Shown here: one piece after another, positions 1 through 6,472 of the stretch
Position numbering within the stretch: the first letter of the stretch is position 1
How the letters are laid out: each line of letters begins with the position of its first letter
From: Ruminococcaceae bacterium UBA866
Lineage (GTDB): Bacteria; Bacillota; Clostridia; Oscillospirales; Ruminococcaceae
Reading direction: 5' to 3'
DNA length: 9,276 bases
NCBI GenBank assembly: GCA_002295325.1
Contig: DBGA01000076.1
Coordinates: forward strand, 49,047-58,322
Made by a program: the position numbers and the translations under genes
Notes under the pieces: generated by a model
What the model was told of the DNA's origin: nothing
The model's database searches: none
The model's input: only the letters and a program-made list of their open reading frames with translations

Positions 1-675
1 GGAATGGCAGAATATGTAAGATATCCAAAAACATCAGTGTTACACAAGGTACCAACTGATATGGCACTTGATAAAGCAATGCTAATTGAACCTTATGCTT
101 GTTCTAAACATTGTATTGATCGCGCACAAATAGGTTGCGAAGACGTTGTAGTAATCTCCGGAGCAGGTACATTGGGACTAGCCATGATTACTTATGCAAA
201 AATGAAAAGCCCTAAGTTGTTAATTGTTCTTGATATGGTTGATTCAAGACTTGAAAAAGCAAAGGAATTTGGTGCTGATTTGGTATTGAATCCAGGGAAA
301 CAGGATGTCGTTGCTGAAGTTCAAAAACTTACAGATGACTATGGTTGTGATATTTATATTGAAGCAACAGGATATCCTTCCAGTGTTACTCAGGGCCTTT
401 CTATGATTCGTAAGCTTGGCCGATTTGTAGAATTCGGTGTGTTTGCAAATGAGACAACAGTAGATTGGTCTATTATTGGAGACAGCAAAGAACTTGATCT
501 TCTCGGTGCACATTTAAGCCCATACTGCTATCCATTTGTAATAGACAATATTAGTAACGGAAACTTAAAGGCTGATGGTGTTCTTAATAGATTTTTCCCA
601 ATTGAAGAATGGGAGAAAGCATTTGAATATGCTACAGGAAAGTATGGAGATTTGAAAGTTGCCATCACTTTCTAA
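1..675 (+). CDS. Zinc-type polyol dehydrogenase, C-terminal part (erythritol/L-threitol dehydrogenase-like)
   Basis: The 5' end lies outside the window: the frame is open from base 1, so the ATG at base 4 is probably internal. Medium-chain dehydrogenases are about 340-350 residues; about 224 are seen here. Counting from that ATG, residues 28-31 (IEPY) match the conserved Glu-Pro segment that carries a zinc-ligand Glu in this family. Residues 53-58 (GAGTLG) are the Rossmann glycine motif, and Asp77, after the second Rossmann strand (LLIVLD), suggests NAD rather than NADP. The N-terminal zinc-binding half cannot be checked. The segments around YIEATGYP, RKLGRFVEFGVF and LLGAHLSPYCYP resemble the erythritol/L-threitol (polyol) dehydrogenase subgroup from memory. 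Expected reaction: NAD-linked oxidation of a sugar alcohol to a ketose in the cytoplasm. The kinase 27 bases downstream fits a shared operon. The exact substrate is not determinable; sorbitol, ribitol or arabitol are alternatives. Confidence 0.85.
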   Translation, partial: GMAEYVRYPKTSVLHKVPTDMALDKAMLIEPYACSKHCIDRAQIGCEDVVVISGAGTLGLAMITYAKMKSPKLLIVLDMVDSRLEKAKEFGADLVLNPGKQDVVAEVQKLTDDYGCDIYIEATGYPSSVTQGLSMIRKLGRFVEFGVFANETTVDWSIIGDSKELDLLGAHLSPYCYPFVIDNISNGNLKADGVLNRFFPIEEWEKAFEYATGKYGDLKVAITF

Positions 676-702
676 ACACAAAGAAAGAGAGGAATAAGGA
701 TT

Positions 703-2376
703 ATGTCAAAATATGTAATTGGTATTGATTTTGGCACGCTGAGCGCTAGATCAATTCTGGTTGATGTGTTAGATGGTTCTATAAAGGCGACCTCTACTAT
801 GGATTATCCTCATGGAGTTATGGACAGTTTCCTTCCAAATGGAACAACTAAACTAGAAGCTGATTGGGCACTTCAATATCCACCTGATTATATTGAATGT
901 GCAAGTAAAACTCTTTCTAATATTTTTAAGGAGTCGGGTGTGAATCCTTCTGAAGTGATTGGTTTGGGAACAGATTTTACAGAATGCACTATGCTTCCGA
1001 CTTTGGCAGATGGTACACCCCTATGTGAGCTTGCACCGTTTAAAGATACTCCACATGCATATGTTAAACTATGGAAACACCATGCCGCACAGGATGAAGC
1101 CAACAGTTTAAATCGAATAGCAATGGAGCGTAAAGAAGAATTTCTTCAATATTATGGAGGGAAAATTTCATCAGAGTGGATATTCCCAAAAATCTGGCAG
1201 ATTTTGAATGAAGCACCTGAAGTTTTCAAAGCTGCTGATAGATTTATGGAATTGTCTGATTGGATAACGCTTATGCTTACAGGAGAAGAAAAAAGAAACA
1301 GCTGTACGGCGGGATATAAAGCAATGTGGCAAAAAAAGACCGGATATCCGTCAAATGATTTCTTCAAAGCACTTGACACAAGACTTGAACATGTTGTTGA
1401 TACAAAGATGTCAAGACAAATATATCCTGTGGGCACCAAAGCAGGTTGCATCACCGAAAGCAGTGCCGAATGGACAGGTTTACAAGTAGGGACACCTGTG
1501 GCTGTTGGCTGTGGGGATGCACACGCTGCTGTTCCTGGTGCTGGTATTATCAGTCCCAACATTATGCTGATGGTTATTGGCACATCAGGTTGTGACATGA
1601 TGGCAAGTAGTCAGCAAATCAAGGTTCCGGGAATGTGTGGTATCTGTGAAGACGGTATCTTGCCTGGATATTTCGGCTATGAAGCTGGTCAATCCTGTAT
1701 GGGCGATCATTTTGCATGGTTTACAAAAAATTGTGTTCCGAAAGATATTGTTGAAGAGGCCAAAATAAAAGGAAAGCATGTGACAGCTTATCTGGATGAG
1801 CTTGCTTCACAAATTAAGCCCGGAAGTAGCGGATTGCTTGCATTAGACTGGTGGAACGGAAACCGTTCTGTATTGGTAGATGTTGATTTGACAGGTGCAA
1901 TGTTTGGAATGACCACGACCACCACAGCGCCCGAAATGTATAAGGCACTAGTGGAAGCGGTTGCCTATGGTAAACGCATCATAGTTGATACCTTCAAGAA
2001 AAATGGGGTTACAATTGACAAGTTGTATGCTACTGGCGGGATAGCTGAAAAGAGCCCGTTTGTCATGCAAACTTTTGCTGATGTTATACAAATGCCAATC
2101 TATGTCACCGCATCAATGCAAACCACTGCAATGGGTGCCGCGATGTTCGGTGCAGTTGCTTCTGGTAGTGTGAATGGCGGGTATGATACTATTGAGCAGG
2201 CGGGTAAGGCAATGGGTGGAGGAATTTCTAAAACCTATCTGCCTAATACGGAGAACAGCAAAACATATGAACTCCTTTATCAAAAGTATGTAAAACTTCA
2301 TGATTATTTTGGCAGAGATAAGAACTGTGTTATGAAACGTTTGAAGATGATTAAAAAAACAGTCAGAGAAGGTTAA
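703..2376 (+). CDS. araB: Ribulokinase (FGGY carbohydrate kinase)
   Basis: ATP-dependent phosphorylation of ribulose to ribulose 5-phosphate in the cytoplasm. The 557-residue length is close to the roughly 560 of bacterial AraB and longer than xylulose or glycerol kinases (about 500). Residues 7-16 (GIDFGTLSAR) are the N-terminal phosphate-binding motif in its AraB form. Residues 269-281 (GCGDAHAAVPGAG) hold the candidate catalytic base Asp272. GTSGCD (293-298) and ATGGIAEKSP (443-452) are the C-terminal ATPase-fold motifs. The ATG has an AGAGGA ribosome binding site at 688-693, nine bases upstream. It follows the polyol dehydrogenase by 27 bases, so the two are probably co-transcribed. The AraA isomerase and AraD epimerase that often accompany AraB are not in the window, which suggests ribulose may come from polyol oxidation rather than arabinose isomerisation. 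The family call is secure; substrate preference (L- or D-ribulose, ribitol) is inferred. Confidence 0.88.
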   Translation: MSKYVIGIDFGTLSARSILVDVLDGSIKATSTMDYPHGVMDSFLPNGTTKLEADWALQYPPDYIECASKTLSNIFKESGVNPSEVIGLGTDFTECTMLPTLADGTPLCELAPFKDTPHAYVKLWKHHAAQDEANSLNRIAMERKEEFLQYYGGKISSEWIFPKIWQILNEAPEVFKAADRFMELSDWITLMLTGEEKRNSCTAGYKAMWQKKTGYPSNDFFKALDTRLEHVVDTKMSRQIYPVGTKAGCITESSAEWTGLQVGTPVAVGCGDAHAAVPGAGIISPNIMLMVIGTSGCDMMASSQQIKVPGMCGICEDGILPGYFGYEAGQSCMGDHFAWFTKNCVPKDIVEEAKIKGKHVTAYLDELASQIKPGSSGLLALDWWNGNRSVLVDVDLTGAMFGMTTTTTAPEMYKALVEAVAYGKRIIVDTFKKNGVTIDKLYATGGIAEKSPFVMQTFADVIQMPIYVTASMQTTAMGAAMFGAVASGSVNGGYDTIEQAGKAMGGGISKTYLPNTENSKTYELLYQKYVKLHDYFGRDKNCVMKRLKMIKKTVREG

Positions 2377-2503
2377 CAAATTTATGATCAAGTTGAAGTA
2401 TAGCGAATATAGGTAAATTAATATTTAATATCTTTTCATTTGTAAATTGTATCTGTTTAATTTTTAATTGTTATTATGAAAAATTAAAGGAAGATTATTA
2501 GAT

Positions 2504-2826
2504 ATGCAAAAAATTATAAAAAGACTATTGGAAAAAGGTGATATGATAGTCGCTGGCACAGAGGATTAAATGCATTTTATCTCGAAAACACTCTGCTTAG
2601 TGTCCAAAAAGCGTTGGATATATAAGTTGACATGGTTGAGTTCGACGCCGGAGGAAAATTCGGAAAAATATTAGAGGGAATAAAAGTTCCAGCACTGCGT
2701 GAATTTTGTGATTTAACCAATCCAAACAAGGATATTCTACTCAATGTGGAAATCAAGGAAAAGACAAATGAGGCGGTTGATATTGCCATAAAAATATTAA
2801 AAGAGTATGATTTGGTAGATATCTGA
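2504..2826 (+). pseudogene. Glycerophosphodiester phosphodiesterase, decayed remnant
   Basis: An ATG at 2504 with an AAAGGAAG ribosome binding site (2486-2493) opens a frame reading to IVAG at 2556. The frame then breaks. Shifting to the frame starting at 2557 gives HRG, then ENTLLSVQKALDI, an in-frame TAA at 2623-2625, and VDMVEFDA. This is the N-terminal signature of GDPD proteins (IVAHRG, PENT, ALD-GVDMVEFD). From VEFD the sequence jumps directly to a segment resembling the mid-region (AGGKFG, then IKVPALREFCDL) and then NVEIKE, so the stretch that normally follows VEFD, including the conserved HD, is missing. It ends with TGA at 2824, about half the family length of around 240 residues. 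Frameshift, stop, internal deletion and lost C-terminus together indicate a dead gene. The family normally cleaves glycerophosphodiesters to glycerol 3-phosphate and an alcohol. The 65-codon piece from 2632 could still be read, but nothing suggests a function. Confidence 0.8.
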
Positions 2827-2919
2827 TGCTAACATTATTGCATATTTACATGACTTTTATGAGATTTATCTATGATAAACTGTAAATGAAGCACAATTTG
2901 ATGTAATTGAGGAGGTAAT

Positions 2920-3576
2920 ATGAAAAATAAGATTAACTTAGTTATATTTGACGTTGACGGAGTAATATTGGATAGTGAGCCACTGCATTATAACGCAAAA
3001 GTTGAAATTTTGCGTAGTTATGGTTTGAATGAAACATTTGATTTAAAAGAATATATTGGTAAGCCTAATAAGGATTTATGGTCAAAAATTATAAAAGAAA
3101 ACCATTTGGATATAGAGCCAGGTGATCTAGAAATGCAGCAGTTTAATTTGATTCTAAAATATATTGAAAATGATCATATAACACCAACAAAGGGTCTTGT
3201 TGAGTTGTTAACAACACTAAAAAAATTAAATATTTGTTTAGCAATTGCATCATCATCAAATCGATATTACGTTAATCATATTCTAAATTATTTAGGATTG
3301 AATCAATATTTTGCTCATACCGTTACTGGTGATGAAGTCTCATTCCAGAAACCTTACCCGGATATTTATAAAAAAATACTGAGTATTAGCGGAATTCCAG
3401 CGTGTAATGCAGTTGCCATTGAAGATTCAACAAGTGGGGTTCAGGCGGCTGTTTCGGCAGGAATCAAATGTCTTGGTTATCAAAACTTATCCTCAGGAAT
3501 GCAAAATCTTTCTCTAGCTGATTATACGATTAATGAGATCGGGCAGGCAGTTGGGTATATTGTGCAAGAGAAATAA
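2920..3576 (+). CDS. HAD-superfamily hydrolase (beta-phosphoglucomutase/phosphatase-like)
   Basis: A 218-residue cytoplasmic protein with all four HAD motifs: FDVDGV (10-15, nucleophile Asp11 and acid/base Asp13), ASSSN (110-114, motif II Ser), Lys144 in FQKPYPDIY (motif III), and IEDSTSGVQAA (167-177, motif IV Glu168-Asp169). The helical cap inserted after motif I (about 16-85) marks subfamily IA with a beta-phosphoglucomutase-like fold. It could be a sugar-phosphate phosphatase or a beta-phosphoglucomutase; the sequence does not decide this. The start is secure: AGGAGG at 2910-2915 sits four bases before the ATG. It is 93 bases beyond the GDPD relic, on the same strand as the dehydrogenase and kinase. 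It may belong to the same sugar-use cluster or be transcribed separately; I see no convincing promoter in the gap. Confidence 0.88.
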   Translation: MKNKINLVIFDVDGVILDSEPLHYNAKVEILRSYGLNETFDLKEYIGKPNKDLWSKIIKENHLDIEPGDLEMQQFNLILKYIENDHITPTKGLVELLTTLKKLNICLAIASSSNRYYVNHILNYLGLNQYFAHTVTGDEVSFQKPYPDIYKKILSISGIPACNAVAIEDSTSGVQAAVSAGIKCLGYQNLSSGMQNLSLADYTINEIGQAVGYIVQEK

Positions 3577-3812
3577 GTAACACAGAAATAAAGATGAATA
3601 TAAAATCTAGTCTTTCTTATTCACGATTAATGCAATACCTTGAGTTGCTTTTACTAATAGAATCATATGTACTTATTATATTTTTTTTGCCAAAAATACT
3701 ATTGTTTTTAAGAAAAAATTTTTTCTGAATTCAGCATTACAGCTTTTTATACCTAGTAAAACCACCAGTATAGTTGCAGTAGTAAATGGACACGCGGATA
3801 ATTACCGAGATG
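3577..3812. other. Gene-free AT-rich spacer
   Basis: About 235 bases between the HAD gene and a strong hairpin, with no supported gene on either strand. It contains a run of eight T (about 3680-3688) and a purely A/T-cored 16-bp palindrome (3711-3726, AGAAAAAATTTTTTCT). The palindrome is too weak in GC to call a terminator with confidence. An open frame through 3650-3838 lacks a start codon and resembles nothing I recognise. It probably represents decayed sequence beside the mobile relic. Confidence 0.5.
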
Positions 3813-3849
3813 AAAACCCTTGTTCAATTCAATATTGAACAAGGGTTTT
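3813..3849. terminator. Strong hairpin, probable bidirectional terminator
   Basis: A perfect 16-bp inverted repeat: AAAACCCTTGTTCAAT (3813-3828), a five-base loop (3829-3833) and its reverse complement (3834-3849). The stem ends in TTTT on both strands, the layout of a rho-independent terminator that can work both ways. It lies 237 bases past the HAD gene, so it is distant for that gene, and only ten bases before the ISL3-like end at 3860. It could equally have come in with, or belong to, a lost neighbour of the insertion sequence. Confidence 0.65.
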
Positions 3850-3859
3850 ATAGTATAAT

Positions 3860-3871
3860 GGCTCTATGTCA
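3860..3871 (+). repeat. Terminal inverted repeat, ISL3-type (transposase 3' side)
   Basis: GGCTCTATGTCA reads inward from 3860 and pairs 11 of 12 with the repeat at 4289-4300 read on the other strand. The relic transposase reading frame stops 61 bases inside it, a normal distance for the downstream end of an insertion sequence. Confidence 0.6.
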
Positions 3872-3932
3872 ATAGTTATGGTGAACCAAAATAATGATGA
3901 AATGAAAGTGTTGGCAACTAAGCTACCGCTTT

Positions 3933-4016
3933 TTAAAAATTTGTTTTTTGATAAGCAAAGATATGAAAAATGTAACTGCGAAACCTGTTGAAGTTACGAT
4001 ATCCATAAGCTCGCAT
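3933..4016 (-). pseudogene. ISL3-like transposase, C-terminal fragment
   Basis: The minus strand from 4016 reads MRAYGYRNFNRFRSYIFHI, then a few residues to TAA at 3933-3935. A short basic/aromatic tail of the form GYRNF-NRFR is characteristic of the end of ISL3-family transposases, recalled from family knowledge without a search. The ISL3-type inverted repeat 61 bases downstream supports this. The catalytic domain is absent; IS256 sequence sits directly upstream. Probably untranslated. Confidence 0.5.
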
Positions 4017-4020
4017 AACA

Positions 4021-4271
4021 AGTTGAAGAACGAATTTGATGAATTATGCAATGTCGACTTTGAGACATCGGATAAACTATATTAATCGCTTCTCTAAAAC
4101 TTTTAATCGATCAACACAAAATAGATAAACGTCCTGTAATCCACAAATTTTCATGTCATTAATCACGCTTAAACAGAACTTACCACTCTCATGTTCACCA
4201 ATCCAAACACCTAAAATATGCTTGTTTCCATCCATTGTTATGTCCAACACAACGTATGCTGCCTTGGTTGC
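4021..4271 (-). pseudogene. IS256-family (mutator-type) transposase, internal fragment with frameshift
   Basis: On the minus strand, one frame gives AAYVVLDITMDGNKHILGVW, then IGEHESGKFCLSVINDMK and LFCVDRLK, ending at TAG 4077-4079. Near 4089 the match passes to another frame reading AINIVYPMSQSRHCIIHQIR and SST. These are the conserved central block of IS256-type transposases (Y-V-G-I---G--LG-WIGE-ESAKFWL, the CVDGL catalytic Asp region, and C-IHQIRNS). Relative to the consensus, CVDGL is CVDRL and the frame is broken, so the gene is dead. The N-terminal and C-terminal thirds are missing. Only an internal fragment survives, in the same orientation as the ISL3 tail it joins at about 4017-4020. 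Confidence 0.8.
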
Positions 4272-4288
4272 ATATTGGTGATTTTATA

Positions 4289-4300
4289 TGACTTAGAGCC
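4289..4300 (-). repeat. Terminal inverted repeat, ISL3-type (transposase 5' side)
   Basis: GGCTCTAAGTCA reads inward on the minus strand from 4300; one mismatch in 12 against the repeat at 3860. IS256 coding sequence starts within about 25-35 bases of this end, leaving no room for the ISL3 gene's own 5' part. Confidence 0.55.
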
Positions 4301-4325
4301 TATTATTTTTTAACAGATAAACGTG

Positions 4326-5102
4326 CTATCTTAACCTTTTTTGTGCGCTCACGTCGGTAGTCATTTCTGTCAGATGCGTCCAAAAGCGTTTTGGCATATG
4401 CCCCATACGACATTTGGGGTTTTCCCGTTCTTTAATCGCAATCGTGTTGTAATATTGCGTCCAAAGCCTGCGATATTTTTCCTCAATTTCGTCTTCAGAG
4501 GGAAGTTCAAGGTTATCAATCTCAATAATTTTAGCCTCATAGGGGCGATAAACCAAAGCCACTTTGTGTGTCATGTCATAAATCATAAACTGCTCTCCAG
4601 AATATCTTGCACAAAAGTGACCTTTCATTAATGGAAGCACAAAATGCTTTGGTTCAACCACAGCAACCAAACACCCGTTATACTCAGAAAAACGGACAAA
4701 ACCAAGCAGCATATGCTTTTCATTTTGAACAGACTTTACCATATTGTGCATTTGAGAAACAGTTGTATCAGCAAGCATATTTGAAACTTGAAACCCATGG
4801 GTGTATCCCAATCGAATAAAGTCGTATATGATGAGCGACTTTTCCTTCAAAGCACAAAGGAAGCCAATCTTAATGAGATACTCGGCATCTTTTCCCATCT
4901 TTTTAAGGATAGAAGCGTATATTCTATCCGCCTTTTGTTGATTAGAAACAATTACTCTTGTTTCATATAAAAATATTTGTGGGGCATCATCAATTAAAAT
5001 ATCAATTGGAATCTCGCGGCGAACATAGCTGTCAAAAACACAGCACAGAAGTCCATCAAAACTGCCATCATAGAGATAAACTATATTTGACCTGTTAGAC
5101 AT
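4326..5102 (-). CDS. DUF4130/TIGR03915-type probable DNA metabolism protein, partner of the radical SAM protein
   Basis: A soluble 258-residue protein of a family found almost always beside the radical SAM/helix-hairpin-helix protein encoded just upstream. Its biochemical role is unknown; DNA repair or modification has been proposed because some relatives are fused to a uracil-DNA glycosylase-like domain. Visible family features are YDGSFDGLL near the N-terminus (11-19), a central HMLLGFVRF strand (130-138), and the C-terminal stretch RRLWTQYYNTIAIKERENP (211-229) followed by MPKRFW (236-241). No glycosylase domain is attached: the length is that of the stand-alone form. The ATG at 5102 overlaps the end of the radical SAM gene by 22 bases, and AGGGAGG (5113-5119) lies ten bases upstream inside that gene, so the two are probably translationally coupled. 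No clear terminator follows; the stop is 25 bases from the IS relic. Confidence 0.85.
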   Translation of the reverse strand: MSNRSNIVYLYDGSFDGLLCCVFDSYVRREIPIDILIDDAPQIFLYETRVIVSNQQKADRIYASILKKMGKDAEYLIKIGFLCALKEKSLIIYDFIRLGYTHGFQVSNMLADTTVSQMHNMVKSVQNEKHMLLGFVRFSEYNGCLVAVVEPKHFVLPLMKGHFCARYSGEQFMIYDMTHKVALVYRPYEAKIIEIDNLELPSEDEIEEKYRRLWTQYYNTIAIKERENPKCRMGHMPKRFWTHLTEMTTDVSAQKRLR

Positions 5103-6388
5103 TTCATCAAATCCTCCCTTGACGGTTTTAGGTTATTTAAAAAGGTAATCTGATCTGGCTGATTTTGCAGTAGCATATCAGAGCTTTTTTCAGATATTAA
5201 AGCTCGTAAAATGCTCTCGTTGTTAAACTTTAAACCCTCCGCCATTTTTCCATTACAGGTAATAAAATACTGGGCACGCTTGAGTATAACACCAATTTTT
5301 TTAAGTCCTTCAAAATTCAGTGAACCAGTTTTTCGCGCGACCATAATTCGATTTGCACTTTTTACACCCACCCCAGGAACTCGCAACAGCATATCATAAG
5401 CTACGGTGTTAATCTCGACAGGAAACAGCTCTAGGTGGTTAATCGCCCAGTTGCATTTGGGGTCAAGAAACGGATTAAAGTCTTGATGTTGCTCATCAAG
5501 AAGTTCGTTTGCATCAAATCCATAAAAACGCAAAAGCCAGTCAGCTTGATAAAGCCTGTGTTCCCGTAAAAGTGGAGGTTTTGTATCAATTGAGGGCAAA
5601 AGCGAATGGCTTTGGGTTGGAATATATGCTGAAAAAAACACTCGTTTCAGCCCGTATTTTTTATACAATCCTTGTGTTAGCTTTAAAATTTGAAAGTCTG
5701 TGTCTGGAGTTGCACCGATAATCATTTGAGTGCTTTGCCCAGCAGGTGCAAATTTTGGAGCATTTTTATATCTCACAATTTCAGTGGAATTGTGCTTGAT
5801 GCCACTTGTAATAAGTCCCATTGGACGTAATATAGACACTTTAGACTTATCGGGTGCCAATAATTGCAAGCTGTCTTGTGAGGGTAATTCAATATTGATG
5901 CTGATACGGTCTGCAAGCAAACCAAGCTTTTGTATCAGAGCATCATCAGCACCGGGGATGGCCTTGACGTGGATATATCCACGGAATTTGTATTCATTTC
6001 TAAGAATTTCAAGTGTTAAAGCCATTTGCTCGCAGGTGTAGTCGGGATTTTTTATTACTCCTGAACTAAGGAATAGACCCTCGATGTAGTTTCTTCTATA
6101 AAAATGGATGGTAAGTTCTGCAAGCTCACGTGGAGTAAACGCTGCACGGGGTGTATCGTTAGTGCGGCGGTTTATGCAATATTTGCAGTCATACACGCAC
6201 ACATTTGTCATAAGCACCTTTAAAAGGGAGATGCATCTCCCGTCGGCAGCAAAACTGTGGCATATGCCAGCTTGAGTTGCCGTGCCAAGAGAGCCCTTTT
6301 CTCCGTCGCGTTCGACACCGCTTGAAGTACATGCAACATCGTATTTTGCAGCATCTGACAAAATTGTCAGTTTATCAAATATATCCAC
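5081..6388 (-). CDS. Radical SAM protein with helix-hairpin-helix, putative DNA repair/modification (TIGR03916-type)
   Basis: A 435-residue cytoplasmic enzyme. CVYDCKYC (64-71; Cys64, Cys68, Cys71) is the CX3CX2C motif binding the 4Fe-4S cluster that cleaves S-adenosylmethionine. LFLSSGVIKNPDYT (105-118) is the typical second-strand region. Near the C-terminus LLRVPGVGVKSANRIMVAR (334-352) is a classic helix-hairpin-helix, a sequence-independent DNA-binding element, so the substrate is probably DNA. This architecture matches the family named putative DNA modification/repair radical SAM protein; the reaction is unknown. The start is GTG at 6388, with AGGTGG at 6396-6401 seven bases upstream. 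Transcription starts from a good promoter with a LexA-like box just upstream, and the DUF4130 partner overlaps its 3' end. Additional cysteines (20, 43, 52) near the N-terminus may be structural. The family call is secure; DNA as substrate is inferred. Confidence 0.9.
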   Translation of the reverse strand: MDIFDKLTILSDAAKYDVACTSSGVERDGEKGSLGTATQAGICHSFAADGRCISLLKVLMTNVCVYDCKYCINRRTNDTPRAAFTPRELAELTIHFYRRNYIEGLFLSSGVIKNPDYTCEQMALTLEILRNEYKFRGYIHVKAIPGADDALIQKLGLLADRISINIELPSQDSLQLLAPDKSKVSILRPMGLITSGIKHNSTEIVRYKNAPKFAPAGQSTQMIIGATPDTDFQILKLTQGLYKKYGLKRVFFSAYIPTQSHSLLPSIDTKPPLLREHRLYQADWLLRFYGFDANELLDEQHQDFNPFLDPKCNWAINHLELFPVEINTVAYDMLLRVPGVGVKSANRIMVARKTGSLNFEGLKKIGVILKRAQYFITCNGKMAEGLKFNNESILRALISEKSSDMLLQNQPDQITFLNNLKPSREDLMKCLTGQI

Positions 6389-6400
6389 TGTTTCACCACC

Positions 6401-6438
6401 TAAAATAATAAAAGAACATTTGTTCTTTTATTATTTTA
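6401..6438 (-). promoter_or_regulatory. LexA-like SOS box inside a 38-bp palindrome
   Basis: Two 18-base arms (6401-6418 and 6421-6438) are exact reverse complements separated by TT. The centre reads GAAC-ATTT-GTTC (6414-6425), fitting the Gram-positive LexA operator pattern GAAC-N4-GTTC. The box covers the start site predicted from the -10 element at 6433-6438, so a bound repressor would block the radical SAM operon promoter. Because transcription would begin inside the palindrome, the operon's mRNA would not contain the full hairpin, which favours a DNA operator over an RNA structure. No lexA gene is in the window. Confidence 0.72.
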
Positions 6439-6461
6439 CCCCAAATTGAAAGGAAAGTCAA
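6433..6461 (-). promoter_or_regulatory. Sigma-70-type promoter of the radical SAM operon
   Basis: On the minus strand: -35 TTGACT (6456-6461), a 17-base spacer, -10 TAAAAT (6433-6438). The predicted start near 6426 leaves a leader of roughly 38 bases containing the AGGTGG ribosome binding site. The -10 lies within the right arm of the LexA-box palindrome. Confidence 0.75.
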
Positions 6462-6472
6462 TTGCCAAAACA

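Larger units (their letters stand above)
3860..4300 (-). mobile_element. Degenerate ISL3-ended element carrying an IS256 transposase fragment
   Basis: The plus strand from 3860 begins GGCTCTATGTCA, and the minus strand from 4300 begins GGCTCTAAGTCA: terminal inverted repeats matching 11 of 12. GGCTCT ends are typical of the ISL3 family. At 441 bp it is far shorter than a full ISL3 element (about 1.3-1.5 kb). Inside, on the minus strand, lies an ISL3-like transposase C-terminus next to the left-hand repeat, preceded by a fragment of an unrelated IS256-family transposase that begins within about 35 bases of the other repeat. The flanking 8-mers (AGTATAAT at 3852-3859, TATTATTT at 4301-4308) are not identical, so no target duplication is preserved. 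It cannot move by itself. Confidence 0.6.

Noticed and set aside
1152..1598. Minus-strand open frame of 148 codons inside ribulokinase
   Set aside because: Antisense shadow of a strongly conserved kinase; no recognisable motif and no ribosome binding site.
2456..2488. Inverted repeat TTTAATTTTT / AAAAATTAAA after ribulokinase as a terminator
   Set aside because: It is wholly A/T, has a 13-base loop and no following T tract; expected by chance in such AT-rich sequence.
3711..3726. A 16-bp palindrome of mostly A and T as a terminator for the HAD gene
   Set aside because: With only one G-C pair per arm it would form a very weak hairpin; the hairpin at 3813-3849 is far stronger.
3650..3838. Open frame on the plus strand through the spacer, including VAVVNGHADNYRDENP
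   Set aside because: No start codon or ribosome binding site is present, it runs into the terminator hairpin, and it resembles no family I recognise.
3850..4310. Target-site duplication flanking the ISL3-ended relic
   Set aside because: The flanking 8-mers AGTATAAT and TATTATTT are similar in composition but do not match.
4341..4970. Plus-strand open frames opposite the DUF4130 gene
   Set aside because: They lie antisense to a family-matching gene, and their translations show no domain or signal.
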